From Bacillota bacterium (GTDB lineage Bacteria; Bacillota; UBA4882; UBA8346): DNA of 34,204 nt. Shown here piece by piece: positions 8,291 through 18,291 of the stretch. The notes under the pieces are model-generated. The model worked only from the letters and a program-made list of their open reading frames with translations, did no database searches and had not been told where the DNA came from. The position numbers and the translations under genes were made by a program. Each line of letters opens with the position of its first letter. Positions within the stretch are counted from its first letter, which is position 1. Where the stretch lies: contig JAAYHS010000137.1 in assembly GCA_012735315.1 (NCBI GenBank), forward strand, positions 1-34,204. The letters run 5' to 3'.

Positions 8291-8525
8291 GGATTCTGAT
8301 AACTCCTTTCATTAAATTGGGCGGCAACTCTTAGTCTTATAGGGCATTATTGAAATAAAGTATTATTGTATAACATATTCGCTTTATTTTAAGTAGTTCC
8401 TTTTAATTTCAACAAATTATTTTGGAGCTGATATTATTGTTTTTATTCAAAATTTAAAAATGAATTTGGTATTAATATTGATGTAGTATAGCAGGAATCA
8501 GAAAATAATTATCGAACACTTTAGA

Positions 8526-8550
8526 GGTAAGGTGGTCAGACCGTCCTACC
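8526..8550. promoter_or_regulatory. Candidate FadR/LldR-type operator
   Basis: A 25-bp imperfect palindrome centred on A8538, with core TGGTCAGACC (8533-8542) and outer matching arms GGTA/TACC. It fits the TGGTnnnACCA pattern of FadR-subfamily GntR sites. It lies just 5' of the regulator start at 8568, as expected for autoregulation. Upstream, 8291-8525 is AT-rich and I see no convincing -35/-10 pair. Confidence 0.6.
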
Positions 8551-8567
8551 AATTTCGGGGGTGTGGA

Positions 8568-9260
8568 ATGGAGATAGTACCGATTAGCCAAAAACGGATT
8601 TATCAATCGATTATAGAACAGTTTGTTGGATTGGTTAAAACCGGAAAGTTGCAGATAGGGGAGAAAATACCTCCCGAACGGAGCTTGGCCGAGATGTTTA
8701 ATGTTAGTAGAGCCTCAATCCGGGAAGCGTTAAGAGTTTTGGAAATAATTGGTTTAGTAGAAGTCCGGCCCGGGGAAGGTTCCTTCGTTACCGAACTGAA
8801 AATCGCCCCCTTTATTAATGCCGTTACACCATTACTAATCAGCAATGAATCGATGGAACGAGATCTGCTCGACTTCCGAAAAATTTTGGAACTTAGAGCA
8901 GTGGAATTGGCTGCCACAAGGGCCGAAACCACCAAGGAGTTGTTGACGTCGCTGGAAAAAATGAAGACGGCTATTGATCACGATGATTTAAACGCCGGAG
9001 CGGAGGCCGATATTTTATTTCATAAAAGCATCTTTTTAATGAGCCGGAACTTTATCCTACAAAAGGCTTCGGAATGTATCGCAACGATTTTAGAGAGTTC
9101 AGTCAGGTTTAACCGGGGAAAAATACTTGCTAATAATCATAACGCGAATGAGTTATACAACCAACACTTCGGCATTTACGAAGCAATCAAGTTGCGCCAC
9201 CCGGAATTAGCCAAAAAAAGAATGGAACAACATTTGAACTTTGTTCTAGAAATTGTGTGA
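8568..9260 (+). CDS. GntR-family (FadR subfamily) regulator of the hydroxyacid operon
   Basis: A 230-residue transcription factor. An N-terminal winged helix (about 8-75) carries PPERSLAEMFNVSRASIREALR. An all-helical FCD ligand domain follows (about 100-225), with conserved Asp in LLDFRK and His in LFHKSI, NQHFGIY and MEQHL, which bind a metal and carboxylate ligand in the family. This architecture is that of LldR/LctA lactate regulators. ATG 8568 follows GGGGGTG. The in-frame GTG at 8532 overlaps the palindromic operator and has no ribosome site, so I reject it. EtfB begins 14 bp downstream. Inferred role: derepression of the operon by lactate or a related 2-hydroxyacid. Confidence 0.9.
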   Translation: MEIVPISQKRIYQSIIEQFVGLVKTGKLQIGEKIPPERSLAEMFNVSRASIREALRVLEIIGLVEVRPGEGSFVTELKIAPFINAVTPLLISNESMERDLLDFRKILELRAVELAATRAETTKELLTSLEKMKTAIDHDDLNAGAEADILFHKSIFLMSRNFILQKASECIATILESSVRFNRGKILANNHNANELYNQHFGIYEAIKLRHPELAKKRMEQHLNFVLEIV

Positions 9261-9274
9261 AGGTGGAGGTATAG

Positions 9275-10063
9275 ATGCGGATTATAGTATGTATAAAACA
9301 AGTACCGGGAACTTCCAAAGTTGAGATGGATCCCGAAACCGGAGTTTTGAAACGAAGCGGAGTAGATAGCAAAATGAATCCTTATGATCTATATGCGCTT
9401 GAAACCGCTTTTCGGGTTAAGGAACAAGTAGGAGGCAGCGTTATAGTAGTCACCATGGGACCTCCCCAGGCTCAAGCAGTAATTAAAGAGGCATATATGA
9501 TGGGAGCGGATGAAGGGTATTTGGTTTCGGACCCTAAATTTGTAGGTTCAGATGTGTTGGCGACTTCTTTCACTCTGTCTCAGGCAATTCGGAAAATTGG
9601 GGGATTTGATCTTATCATCTGCGGTAAACAGACCACCGACGGCGATACCGCCCAAGTGGGTCCCGAGTTGGCGGAATTATTAGGCATTCCCCATGTAGCC
9701 TGGGTGAAAAACATCTATGAAGTGTCAAACGACAAAATAATTGTGGAACAAGACCTGGCTGAGAGTTATGAAGTGGTGGAAATGGGTTATCCTTGTTTGA
9801 TTACGATCGAGAAAGACATTTACCAGCCGAGGCTTCCTTCGTATAAATTGAAACTGGCCACCGCTGAACGAGCAGTGAATATACTTACCCATAAGGATTT
9901 GGAGGAAGCGGATGATTCCCTGTTTGGCTTGGAAGGTTCACCCACTCAGGTAGAACGGATATTTCCTCCGGAAGTAAAACGAGAACAATTTTTATGGGAG
10001 GGTGCACCGGATGAACTGGTTGAAAAAATAGTTGAAAAATTACATGAAACTAAATTTGTTTAA
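9275..10063 (+). CDS. etfB: Electron transfer flavoprotein beta subunit
   Basis: A 262-residue EtfB. N-terminal MRIIVCIKQVPGT and the nucleotide-binding loop CGKQTTDGDTAQVGPELAE (about 112-130) are characteristic. In bifurcating ETFs this subunit helps hold the FAD at which electrons from NADH are split. GGAGG precedes the ATG. It pairs with the ferredoxin-fused EtfA immediately downstream and with the GlcD-type dehydrogenase, the same order as lctBCD of Acetobacterium woodii. That enzyme couples lactate oxidation with NAD+ to the exergonic oxidation of reduced ferredoxin. Confidence 0.94.
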   Translation: MRIIVCIKQVPGTSKVEMDPETGVLKRSGVDSKMNPYDLYALETAFRVKEQVGGSVIVVTMGPPQAQAVIKEAYMMGADEGYLVSDPKFVGSDVLATSFTLSQAIRKIGGFDLIICGKQTTDGDTAQVGPELAELLGIPHVAWVKNIYEVSNDKIIVEQDLAESYEVVEMGYPCLITIEKDIYQPRLPSYKLKLATAERAVNILTHKDLEEADDSLFGLEGSPTQVERIFPPEVKREQFLWEGAPDELVEKIVEKLHETKFV

Positions 10064-10116
10064 TATTTTGTTAAACGTTTTTTTGAAGTTGGATAATTTG
10101 GTAAGAGGTGAAATTG

Positions 10117-11307
10117 ATGGGAAGTATTTTGGTTGACGGCAGTAAATGTAACCTCTGCGGCAAATGTGTTGATCAGTGTCCTTTCGGGGCGATTCAAATT
10201 GATTTGGGGAAAGTAATAATTGATAATGGTTGCAGGCTTTGTAAGCTTTGTATTAAAAATTGTCCCGAAGGCGCAATTAGTCTGCTAAAGACCCAAAAGA
10301 CCGTTGATAAAAACGAGTGGAACGGTGTTTTGGTATATGTCGAACATCTGGAAGGGGAGATCCATCCGGTAACTCTAGAATTAATCGGCAAAGCCAGACA
10401 ATTGGCGGGCGAGATTAATCATCCGGTTTATGCATTGATTATGGGGACCGACGTAATAGATCTCGGCAAGGGATTGTTGGAATATGGCGTTGATCGGGTT
10501 TTGGCATATCAGGATGAAGCTTTGCGCCATTTTCGAGCGGATTTGTATACCAATATATTTGAAGATTGTATTAAAGAATTTAAGCCATCCATTGTTTTAG
10601 TCGGAGCTACTTCCGTTGGCAGGTCGCTGGCGCCGCGGGTGGCGGCTAGATTCCGGACCGGGTTGACTGCCGACTGCACCCAGTTGGAAGTCAGGCCCAA
10701 TACGGATTTGGTCCAGATACGTCCGGCTTTTGGCGGTAATATTATGGCCCAGATCGTCACTGTCCGAACCCGGCCGCAATTTGCCACAGTTCGTTATAAG
10801 GTGATGGAGAAGGCGGATCGTCTCCGCAAACCTGGAGGAGAGATAATTCGGTGTCAAGTAAAACCGGAAAGGCTCCAATCCGGGTTAAAAGTGATCCGTA
10901 CCGCGCTGCGGGAAAAACAAGAAAATATCTCTGATGCGGAAGTATTAGTCGTTGCCGGGCGCGGGGTAAAAAATCCCGCGGACCTGGGGATGATTAATGA
11001 ATTGGCTGAGTTGTTGAATGGACAATTGGCCTGTACCAGGCCTTTAGTTGAAGCAGGATGGCTGCCCTATACCAAGCAGATTGGTTTGTCGGGACGGACG
11101 GTAAAACCAAAGCTCATCATCACCTGCGGGGTATCGGGAGCGATTCAGTTTACCGCCTGTATGAGCGCTGCGGAACAAATTTTTGCCATAAACAAAGATC
11201 GGAACGCGCCCATCTTTAAAGTGGCCCATTACGGCATTGTCGGGGATATCTATCAAATAATCCCGGCTTTAATCGCCAAATTGAAAAAGGAGGTAAGGTC
11301 CGTATGA
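10117..11307 (+). CDS. etfA: Electron transfer flavoprotein alpha subunit with N-terminal 2[4Fe-4S] ferredoxin domain
   Basis: A 396-residue EtfA. Residues 11-21 and 39-49 contain two CxxCxxCxxxCP motifs (Cys 11, 14, 17, 21 and 39, 42, 45, 49), an added ferredoxin-like domain. The rest is EtfA, with the C-terminal FAD-binding region ([38 protein letters not shown]). The fused ferredoxin is found in LctC and in some other ETFs of anaerobes and gives an entry or exit for ferredoxin electrons. ATG 10117 follows AAGAGGTG. An in-frame GTG at 10108 overlaps that site and is less likely. Its stop overlaps the next start (ATGA), so translation with the dehydrogenase is probably coupled. Confidence 0.94.
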   Translation: MGSILVDGSKCNLCGKCVDQCPFGAIQIDLGKVIIDNGCRLCKLCIKNCPEGAISLLKTQKTVDKNEWNGVLVYVEHLEGEIHPVTLELIGKARQLAGEINHPVYALIMGTDVIDLGKGLLEYGVDRVLAYQDEALRHFRADLYTNIFEDCIKEFKPSIVLVGATSVGRSLAPRVAARFRTGLTADCTQLEVRPNTDLVQIRPAFGGNIMAQIVTVRTRPQFATVRYKVMEKADRLRKPGGEIIRCQVKPERLQSGLKVIRTALREKQENISDAEVLVVAGRGVKNPADLGMINELAELLNGQLACTRPLVEAGWLPYTKQIGLSGRTVKPKLIITCGVSGAIQFTACMSAAEQIFAINKDRNAPIFKVAHYGIVGDIYQIIPALIAKLKKEVRSV

Positions 11308-12701
11308 CATACCGAAGAGTAACCGAGGCCGACGTCGGGGTGCTGGAAACCATTTGCCCCGGCCGGACTTACTTCGGGGAGGAGATTCACGATGATTTCA
11401 GCCATGATGAAATGGTGGAATACGGTAAATACGCTCCGGAGGTAGTGGTTGAAGTATTAAATACCGCCGAAGTTTCGGCAATTATGAAATACGCCTATCA
11501 AAACGATCTTCCGGTAACGCCGCGCGGCTCCGGTACCGGACTTTGCGGCGGAGCGGTCCCGATTCATGGCGGGATCATTCTTTCCTTGGCTAAAATGAAC
11601 CGGATCTTAGAGATTGACGAAGAAAACACGACGGTCACCACTGAACCGGGAGTATTATTGATGGATTTAGCTAAGGCGGTCGCCGATCGGGATCTGCTTT
11701 ATCCGCCCGATCCCGGGGAAAAGAGCGCTACTATCGGGGGAAATGTAATGACCAACGCCGGCGGAATGAGGGCGGTCAAGTACGGTGTGACCCGGGATTA
11801 TGTTCGCGGCATGGAAGTGGTCCTTCCTAACGGAGAGGTTATCGAAGTCGGCGGAAAGGTAGCCAAGAACAGTTCAGGTTATAGTTTAAAAGACTTGTTT
11901 ATCGGTTCCGAGGGAACCCTAGGGATCATCACTCGGCTTACTTTGAAGCTGATTCCATTGCCTAAACGAACCGTCAGTTTATTGATCCCCTTCAACGACT
12001 TGGAGGCCTGTATCGATGCTGTACCCAAGATCATCATGGCTAAAGTGGTTCCGACAGCTATCGAGTTTATGGAAAAAGAGGTGATCGAGGCCGCTGAAAA
12101 GTATCTGGGAAAGCATTTCCCCGATAAATCAGCCAACGCTTATTTATTATTGACCTTTGATGGAAATTCCGCTGCCGAGGTTGAGAGTCAGATGGACCAG
12201 GCGGCTCAAATTTGTCTGGATGACGGGGCGGTTGATGTTTTTATTTCCGATACCGAGGAGCGCCAGGAGTCGGTTTGGAGCGCCCGGGGCGCGTTTTTGG
12301 AAGCCATTAAGAGTTCCACTCCGTCCATGGATGAATGTGATGTGGTAGTTCCCAGAAACCAAGTGGCCCGTTTCGTGAAATATGTTAAGGACCTGGAGCG
12401 AATCCATCAAATCCGGATCCGGAGTTTCGGTCACGCCGGCGACGGCAATCTCCATGTCTATGTTTGCAAGGATGATTTGAGTGATGCCGAATGGAAGCGG
12501 CGTTTGGAACCGGTGATGCAGGCCATGTACGACAAGGCCGGCGAATTGGGAGGCCAGGTTTCGGGAGAACATGGTATCGGCCATGCCAAAACGGAATTTT
12601 TGAGAAAATCGGTGGGCCGGATCCAGTTGGATTTGATGAAAAGGATTAAGCTGGCCTTTGACCCGAAGAATATCTTGAACCCGGGGAAGGTATGCTGGTA
12701 A
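11304..12701 (+). CDS. lctD: FAD-linked 2-hydroxyacid dehydrogenase (GlcD/LctD type)
   Basis: A 465-residue flavoprotein of the glycolate oxidase/D-lactate dehydrogenase family. An N-terminal FAD_binding_4 domain carries [34 protein letters not shown] and [17 protein letters not shown]-terminal FAD-oxidase domain carries [13 protein letters not shown] and GEHGIG, whose His residues ligate metal and substrate in relatives. It overlaps etfA by 4 bp. With EtfAB it forms the expected three-subunit bifurcating/confurcating complex. Lactate is the best-known substrate for this gene set, but glycolate, glycerate or 2-hydroxyglutarate cannot be excluded. No lactate permease or racemase gene follows, unlike the A. 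woodii operon. Confidence 0.9.
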   Translation: MTYRRVTEADVGVLETICPGRTYFGEEIHDDFSHDEMVEYGKYAPEVVVEVLNTAEVSAIMKYAYQNDLPVTPRGSGTGLCGGAVPIHGGIILSLAKMNRILEIDEENTTVTTEPGVLLMDLAKAVADRDLLYPPDPGEKSATIGGNVMTNAGGMRAVKYGVTRDYVRGMEVVLPNGEVIEVGGKVAKNSSGYSLKDLFIGSEGTLGIITRLTLKLIPLPKRTVSLLIPFNDLEACIDAVPKIIMAKVVPTAIEFMEKEVIEAAEKYLGKHFPDKSANAYLLLTFDGNSAAEVESQMDQAAQICLDDGAVDVFISDTEERQESVWSARGAFLEAIKSSTPSMDECDVVVPRNQVARFVKYVKDLERIHQIRIRSFGHAGDGNLHVYVCKDDLSDAEWKRRLEPVMQAMYDKAGELGGQVSGEHGIGHAKTEFLRKSVGRIQLDLMKRIKLAFDPKNILNPGKVCW

Positions 12702-12786
12702 TCTATAAATAACTATTGACTTTGGACGGGTAACTTTTGATTATTTTATATTTTAATTTATATTATTTTTAAGGGAGGTTGCATCA

Positions 12787-13656
12787 ATGATCAAAAATAT
12801 CGCTTTTATCGGGTTGGGGAATATGGGTTTTCCGATGGCGAAACGGTTGTGTAACGCCGGGTTTACGGTAAAGACGGCGGTCCACCGTAATGTCGAAAAA
12901 GCCCGGCAATTGGAGGCGGAAAACGGGATCATCGCCGATTCGTTGGTTGAAGCGGTCCGGGGAGTTGAGTTGGTTATCACCATCTTGCCCCAGGATGAGC
13001 AAGTGAAAGCGGTGCTGTTGGAACCGGAGGTTTATGAGGCGGTAACCGCAAATTCCGCAACCATTATTATGGAGATGACTTCTTGCGCCCCCGAAACTGT
13101 CCGGGAGGTAGGCCGGGAGTATTCCCAAAAAGGAGTCAGGGTCTTGGATGCGCCGGTCAGCGGCGGGACCGCCGGAGCCGCCGACGGAACCCTTACCGTT
13201 TTCGGAGCGGGGGAGCCGGAGTTATTGGATGAGTTGAGGCCGGTTCTGGATGTGCTGGCCGCCAAAGTGTATCATGTAGGCGAGTTGGGCGCGGGCAAGG
13301 CTTTAAAGGCGATTAATCAAATGATGGCCGCCGTGAATATGGTTGTCGTTGCCGAGGCGGTTGCGTTGGCTGAAAAAGAGAAGATTGATTTGGAAACCAT
13401 GTATAAGGTGATCAAGGAGAGCGCGGGGAATTCTTATGTGTTTGACCGCAAATTTAAGAATCTCGCCGCCGATAGTTTCCCGGCGGGGTTTAGGACTGCT
13501 TTGATGCGCAAGGATTTGGGAATCGCTCTGGGTTTGGGAGAAGGTTTGGAGTTGCCGCTGGCCAAGTTGGCTTATGAATATTACTTGAAGGCCGAAGCTT
13601 ATGATCATCTGGATTATTCGGCGGTGGCCAAGTTGTTGGTGGAAAGGTTAAAATAG
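12787..13656 (+). CDS. NAD(P)-dependent beta-hydroxyacid dehydrogenase (HIBADH / tartronate semialdehyde reductase family)
   Basis: A 289-residue oxidoreductase. A Rossmann fold starts with IGLGNMGFPMAKRL (GxGxxG at about 9-14), the substrate loop is DAPVSGG (121-127), and GAGKALKAINQ has the catalytic Lys at about 174. Arg at position 34 (VHRN) suggests an NADP preference, but this is inference. The family includes 3-hydroxyisobutyrate, 2-hydroxy-3-oxopropionate (GarR/GlxR) and succinic semialdehyde reductases. It lies 85 bp after lctD in the same direction, with AAGGGAGG upstream and an AT-rich spacer that may hold its own promoter (TTGACT at 12716). It ends 8 bp from the convergent araD with no terminator visible. 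Confidence 0.88.
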   Translation: MIKNIAFIGLGNMGFPMAKRLCNAGFTVKTAVHRNVEKARQLEAENGIIADSLVEAVRGVELVITILPQDEQVKAVLLEPEVYEAVTANSATIIMEMTSCAPETVREVGREYSQKGVRVLDAPVSGGTAGAADGTLTVFGAGEPELLDELRPVLDVLAAKVYHVGELGAGKALKAINQMMAAVNMVVVAEAVALAEKEKIDLETMYKVIKESAGNSYVFDRKFKNLAADSFPAGFRTALMRKDLGIALGLGEGLELPLAKLAYEYYLKAEAYDHLDYSAVAKLLVERLK

Positions 13657-13664
13657 ACTGTTCA

Positions 13665-14360
13665 TCAATTGTTGGCCTGGCCGTAATAAGCCTTGGGGCC
13701 GTGTTTGCGCGAAAAATGTTTGTCCAATATATAATTTGGTAATGGTCTAAGCTTTGGATTTAGTTGGAGAGAGGCCAAAGCCATTCGCGCAATCTCCTCC
13801 AAAACGACACTGTTATGGACGGCTTCGGCAACGTCCTTGCCCCAAGTGAACGGCGCGTGACCGGCGACTAATACGCCGGGGAGATGTTGATAGTTTAAGT
13901 TTTGAAAACGTTCAATAATTACTTGAGCGGTGTTTTTTTCATATTCGGCGGCGACTTCGTCTTTAGTAAGGACTCGGGCGCAGGGAATGTCGCCGAAAAA
14001 ATAATCGGCATGGGTGGTTCCCAAACAAGGGATGTCCCGGTTCGCCTGGGCCCAAACGGTGGCATGAGGGGAGTGAGTATGGACCACTCCCCCGATCTCC
14101 GGAAAACCGCGGTAAAGGCCTAAGTGGGTGGGGGTGTCCGAAGAGGGTCGCAACTCGCCTTCCACTATCTCGCCGTCCAAGTTTAAAACAACCATGGAAT
14201 CAACCCGTAGTTTTTCGTATGCCACTCCACTGGGCTTAATCACTACCAGGCCCCGCTCCCGGTCAATGCCGCTGGCGTTTCCCCAAGTGTAAATCACCAG
14301 TCCGCGGCGGTTTAACTCCAAGTTGGCTTCCAATACTAGCTCTTTCAGTCTTTCAAGCAT
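13665..14360 (-). CDS. araD: L-ribulose-5-phosphate 4-epimerase
   Basis: A 231-residue class II aldolase/epimerase, exactly the length of E. coli AraD. It converts L-ribulose 5-phosphate to D-xylulose 5-phosphate, the last arabinose-specific step before the pentose phosphate pathway. Seen: TWGNASGID and [10 protein letters not shown] phosphate-binding motifs, the zinc-binding [12 protein letters not shown], and [13 protein letters not shown] 14360 (MLERLKELV) has AAGGA about 10 nt upstream. An in-frame ATG at 14393 lacks a site and would add 11 residues. It is the third gene of araA-araB-araD, separated from araB by a 179-bp spacer with repeats. Confidence 0.95.
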   Translation of the reverse strand: MLERLKELVLEANLELNRRGLVIYTWGNASGIDRERGLVVIKPSGVAYEKLRVDSMVVLNLDGEIVEGELRPSSDTPTHLGLYRGFPEIGGVVHTHSPHATVWAQANRDIPCLGTTHADYFFGDIPCARVLTKDEVAAEYEKNTAQVIIERFQNLNYQHLPGVLVAGHAPFTWGKDVAEAVHNSVVLEEIARMALASLQLNPKLRPLPNYILDKHFSRKHGPKAYYGQANN

Positions 14361-14408
14361 AATACCGCTATCCTTTTCTTTTAAGTATGTCATGAGATTG
14401 GGTCTATC

Positions 14409-14534
14409 GTTCCGGGTTCCGCGTTTCGGGTTCCGGGTTTGGTTTATGGCCTAGGGTTCCAAGCCTATCGTTCCGGGTTGCTTACATTGACAAAGCTATA
14501 GAAAATGCGGAACGTTGAACGCGGAACACGGAAC
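14409..14534. repeat. Degenerate GGAAC-type repeats in inverted arrangement
   Basis: The araB-araD spacer has short repeats around GTTCCGGGTT on the left (14409-14480) and their complements around GCGGAACACGGAAC on the right (14511-14534). The arms 14409-14427 and 14517-14534 can pair nearly perfectly over about 18 bp, so the transcript could form a long stem-loop between araB and araD. Function unknown. Confidence 0.65.
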
Positions 14535-14539
14535 TTCTT

Positions 14540-16222
14540 TTAAAGGGTTTGTAATTGCTTTTCCAAGAGTTTGCCAAGTTCAAGGTATCTTTGGTAAGAT
14601 TCTTGATACTTTTGCGCCGCCTCCGGCTGGGGAGTATAAGTTTTGTCAAACCCGCTGCTCATACGGGTTTGAGCTTCGCTAACCGAGGAATAAACTCCTG
14701 CGGTGACGGCGCCGAACATTCCGGCCCCCAAAGCGCAGGCTTGTTCGGAACGGGCGACTTTAATCGGCATATTTAAGACGTCGGCGGTTACTTGCATCAC
14801 GAAATCGCTCTTTTTAGCGATGCCGCCGATGGCGATCACTTGATTGATGGCGATGCCTTCATCGCGGAAACGTTCGACGATGGCTTTGGCGCCGAAAGCG
14901 GTTGCTTCCACCAACGCGCGATAAAACTTAGGAGCGGTGGTGCCCAGGGTCAGTCCGGCGACCGCCCCTTTTAAGGTTTGGTCGGCATAAGGCGTCCGGC
15001 GACCGTTTAACCAGTCGAGCGCGATTAAAGCGGTTTCTCCGCTTTTAATCTGAGCCGCTTCGACGGCAAGTTTCGTTAGGATTTTGGATTCGATTTCCGC
15101 TTGAAGTTTGCCAACCAACTCCGGGTTTACAAGCGAGGTTTCCGGTAAGATCGCTTCCAGAGGCCAGCACAGTAATTTGCGGAACCAAGCGTAAACGTCG
15201 CCATAGGCTGATTGACCGGCTTCCAGGCCGATGTAACCCGGAATCACCGAACCGTCTACTTGGCCGCAGATCCCGGCGACCAGTTTGTCACCGATCACTT
15301 CGGGAGCGGCAATCATGATATCGCAGGTGGAGGTGCCCATGATTTTAACCAGGGTCGCTTCGGTGATCTCCGCGCCGACCGCGCCCATATGGGCGTCAAA
15401 TGCACCGACGGCGACGGCGATGCCCGGTTTTAACCCCAACCGTTCGGCCCATTCGGATGTCAAATCACCGGCTTTAACATCCGCGGTATATGTTTCTCGG
15501 TAAAGACGTTCCCGCAAACCGGCCATCAACGGGTCGATCTTGGTCAGGAATTCTTCACCCGGAAGGCCGTTCCAATCCTGATGCCACATGGCTTTATGCC
15601 CGGCCGCGCAGCGGCTTCGTTTCAGCTGGGATGGGTTTTGAACGCCGGTTAACAAGGCCGGTATCCAGTCACAATGTTCGATCCACGAGTAGGCGTGTTC
15701 ACGGATCCCCGGATCCTCCCGTAAAACATGGAGAATCTTCGCCCAGAACCATTCCGAGGAATAGACGCCGCCTTCGTACTTGGTATAGTCGACGCCGCCC
15801 CAATTTTTAGCGATCCGGTTGATTTCGGCGGCTTCCCGGACTGAGGTGTGGTCTTTCCAGAGAATGAACATGGCGTTGGGATTCTCACTAAATTCTTCCC
15901 GCAGAGCCAAGGGGAGTCCGCTCCGATCAATGGCGCAGGGGGTGGAACCGGTAGTGTCGACGCCAATCCCGACCACCCGCGCTCCGCTTCCCGCGGGCAT
16001 TTTGGCTAAGGCGCCTTTCACGGCTGCTTCCATGCTTTCAATATAGTCCAGGGGATGCTGGCGGAATTGATTTTTATCCGGATCGCAATACAACCCTTTA
16101 ACCCAGCGGGGGTAATAAGCCACTTCGCCGGCGGCTTCCCTTCCGGTTGCAGTTTCGATAATCAAAGCCCGGACCGAATCCGTTCCAAAATCAAGTCCCA
16201 GAACATATTGTTCATTACTCAC
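14540..16222 (-). CDS. araB: Ribulokinase
   Basis: A 560-residue FGGY-family carbohydrate kinase that phosphorylates L-ribulose. N-terminal LGLDFGTDSVRALI is the ATPase phosphate-1 motif. Also seen are GIGVDTTGSTP, EHCDWIPALLTG, the GAFDAHMGAVGAE motif with the catalytic Asp, GTSTCDIM, ALDWLNGRRTPYAD, and AIGGIAKKSDFVMQ near the C terminus. Length matches AraB. The start is GTG 16222 with AAGGGAG 9 nt upstream. It lies 34 bp downstream of araA, a clear operon. The DFGTDS and DWLNGRRTP motifs distinguish it from xylulokinase and glycerol kinase. Confidence 0.96.
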   Translation of the reverse strand: MSNEQYVLGLDFGTDSVRALIIETATGREAAGEVAYYPRWVKGLYCDPDKNQFRQHPLDYIESMEAAVKGALAKMPAGSGARVVGIGVDTTGSTPCAIDRSGLPLALREEFSENPNAMFILWKDHTSVREAAEINRIAKNWGGVDYTKYEGGVYSSEWFWAKILHVLREDPGIREHAYSWIEHCDWIPALLTGVQNPSQLKRSRCAAGHKAMWHQDWNGLPGEEFLTKIDPLMAGLRERLYRETYTADVKAGDLTSEWAERLGLKPGIAVAVGAFDAHMGAVGAEITEATLVKIMGTSTCDIMIAAPEVIGDKLVAGICGQVDGSVIPGYIGLEAGQSAYGDVYAWFRKLLCWPLEAILPETSLVNPELVGKLQAEIESKILTKLAVEAAQIKSGETALIALDWLNGRRTPYADQTLKGAVAGLTLGTTAPKFYRALVEATAFGAKAIVERFRDEGIAINQVIAIGGIAKKSDFVMQVTADVLNMPIKVARSEQACALGAGMFGAVTAGVYSSVSEAQTRMSSGFDKTYTPQPEAAQKYQESYQRYLELGKLLEKQLQTL

Positions 16223-16256
16223 AATTAACAGCTCCCTTCGAACTGAGATTTAACCG

Positions 16257-17774
16257 TTAATCTCGAATCCCTTGGGCCAGGTGATAATACAGTTCGTTCC
16301 AGCGGAGTTCTTTTTTGAAAGCGTCAATTTTGGTGTCGGCATCGATCAACAGATACTCGATCCCCGCGATCTCCGCGAAATCCTCCAAGTGCTCCTTGGT
16401 AAGCGCCTGGCTGAATCCGGTGTGATGAGCTCCACCGGCCAGGATCCAGGCCTCGGCGGCGGTTTTTAAGTTGGGTTGCGGCGTCCAAAGGGCTCGGGCA
16501 ACCGGAAGCTTGGGCAGTTCGTGGTCGGGAGCGGTCGCTTCGACCTCGTTTACTAATAAACGGAAGCGGTTGCCCAGATCAATGATTGACGCATTCAGGC
16601 CCCGCCCCGCTGGCACATTAAAGACCAAACGCACCGGGTCCGCTTTGCCTCCGATACTGAGCGGGTGGATCTCCAAAGAAGGTTGACCGGCGGCGATTGA
16701 CTCACAAACCTCAAGCATATGGGCGCCTAATACCTTCATTTGATCTTTCTGGAAATGGTAAGTATAATCTTCCATAAAAGAGGTCCCGCCTTTTAGTCCA
16801 TAAGCCATAACTTTCATCGCCCGGACCAAGGCGGCGGTTTTCCAGTCGCCTTCGGCGCCAAATCCGTAACCGGCCGCCATTAAACGTTGTACCGCCAATC
16901 CCGGCAACTGGATCAGGCCGTGTAAATCTTCAAAGGTAGTAGTGAATCCTTTGAACCCGCCGGTTTCTAAAAACTTCTTTAACCCCAGTTCAATCCGGGC
17001 CGCTTCTTCCAGGGAATTTCTTTGCGCGCCGCCGTCTGCCAGTTCTCTTTGAACCCGGTATTTTTGATCGTATTCAGCCAGTAAAGCGCTGATCTCGGTT
17101 TGGGAAACGCTTTTGATCACGGTTACCAGATCTCCTACCCCATAACCGTTGACCGAATACCCCAGCCGGATTTGGGCGGCGACTTTATCGCCCTCGGTGA
17201 CCGCCACCTCCCGCATGTTATCGCCGAACCTGGCGAATTTAGCGCCTTGCAGGTCATTCCAGGCCAGCGCCGCTCTGATCCAGGTCGCCAAGCGTTCAAC
17301 GACCTCCTCGTCCTGCCAGAAACCGACAATCACCTTGCGGGCTTTACGCATTCGGGCGCCGATAAAACCAAACTCCCGATCGCCATGGGCCGATTGGTTC
17401 AGGTTCATAAAATCCATATCGATTTCCGACCAGGGGATGTCCCGGTTAAACTGAGTATGAAGATGAGCCAACGGCTTCGTCAATGCTTTTAATCCGGCGA
17501 TCCACATTTTGGCCGGGGAGAAAGTGTGCATCCAGGCGACGATACCGATACAGTTGGGAGCGGTATTGGCTTCGATGCAGAGATTGAGGATAGCGTCGGG
17601 GGTTGTTAAAACCGCTTTCGGAACGATCTTTACCGGTATTTTGGGATTTTCGGATAATGAAGTCGCTATTACCCGCGAATCTTCGGCTACTTGGCGCAGC
17701 GTTTCCTCGCCGTAAAGGTGTTGACTTCCCGTAACGAACCATACTTCTTTTTGATCGATATTGATATTAATCAT
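16257..17774 (-). CDS. araA: L-arabinose isomerase
   Basis: A 505-residue cytosolic enzyme that interconverts L-arabinose and L-ribulose, first step of the operon. Seen: the N-terminal [43 protein letters not shown], and the metal-site motifs [32 protein letters not shown] and GGAHHTGFS, which hold the two Glu and two His ligands known from E. coli AraA. ATG 17774 has AAAGGAG 7 nt upstream. A longer frame start at 17813 has no site. Divergent from the sugar ABC transporter across an 850-bp spacer. Confidence 0.97.
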   Translation of the reverse strand: MININIDQKEVWFVTGSQHLYGEETLRQVAEDSRVIATSLSENPKIPVKIVPKAVLTTPDAILNLCIEANTAPNCIGIVAWMHTFSPAKMWIAGLKALTKPLAHLHTQFNRDIPWSEIDMDFMNLNQSAHGDREFGFIGARMRKARKVIVGFWQDEEVVERLATWIRAALAWNDLQGAKFARFGDNMREVAVTEGDKVAAQIRLGYSVNGYGVGDLVTVIKSVSQTEISALLAEYDQKYRVQRELADGGAQRNSLEEAARIELGLKKFLETGGFKGFTTTFEDLHGLIQLPGLAVQRLMAAGYGFGAEGDWKTAALVRAMKVMAYGLKGGTSFMEDYTYHFQKDQMKVLGAHMLEVCESIAAGQPSLEIHPLSIGGKADPVRLVFNVPAGRGLNASIIDLGNRFRLLVNEVEATAPDHELPKLPVARALWTPQPNLKTAAEAWILAGGAHHTGFSQALTKEHLEDFAEIAGIEYLLIDADTKIDAFKKELRWNELYYHLAQGIRD

Positions 17775-17930
17775 GGCAATCTCCTTTCTTTGTAAAAATA
17801 ATATAAGAACCAAGCTTTTGATTTTACCCTATTCATTCATCCCGGAGATTTAGAACATTTTTAGAAGTAAGGACTTAACGCCGCTCTTCAAAGTCGCAAA
17901 AGTCGAGGATAAACCTTTTTTCAAAAAATA

Positions 17931-17957
17931 AAAAAACCTATATGTCCAGGTTTATAA
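17931..17957 (-). terminator. Weak terminator-like hairpin in araA leader
   Basis: On the reverse strand a 6-bp AAACCT/AGGTTT stem with an 8-nt loop is followed by a T-rich run. It lies about 160 nt upstream of araA, where it could attenuate the operon. The stem is AT-rich and weak. Confidence 0.3.
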
Positions 17958-18171
17958 TAATTGATCAATTTTCTGCAATCAACTTGGCAATATTTTTTTT
18001 TAATGTAATATTTTTTGATCTTTGTAACAAAGGATTTGTTAGGACGGTTTTCTTTGGGCGGCAAATTGCGGCCGATACGGCGGGGGGTGGATTTAAAGAC
18101 CGGCTATTTGAGATGTTCCGATTGTAGCAGTTAATAGAGGCTGAATGAGTTCTTTTTGATTAATGGCATAA

Positions 18172-18182
18172 ACGTTAAACGT
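18172..18182. promoter_or_regulatory. Palindromic operator candidate in araA-transporter spacer
   Basis: ACGTTAAACGT is an exact 11-bp palindrome about a central A, flanked on both sides by GGCATAAA (18166-18173 and 18184-18191). Its style is that of LacI-family sites. No regulator of that family is in the window. A reverse-strand TTGACA (18207-18212) nearby could be the -35 of the araA promoter. Confidence 0.35.
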
Positions 18183-18291
18183 GGGCATAAAGATTGATCG
18201 AAGAAATGTCAATGATTGTTTTAAATACCTCTCAAATTATCACGGATGGTGTCAAAAATATTATAGCATAAACAAAAAAACTCTATTCAAT

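Noticed and set aside
17942-18127. 61-codon open frame in the ara control region
   Set aside because: No ribosome site, no family resemblance on either strand, surrounded by AT-rich regulatory sequence.
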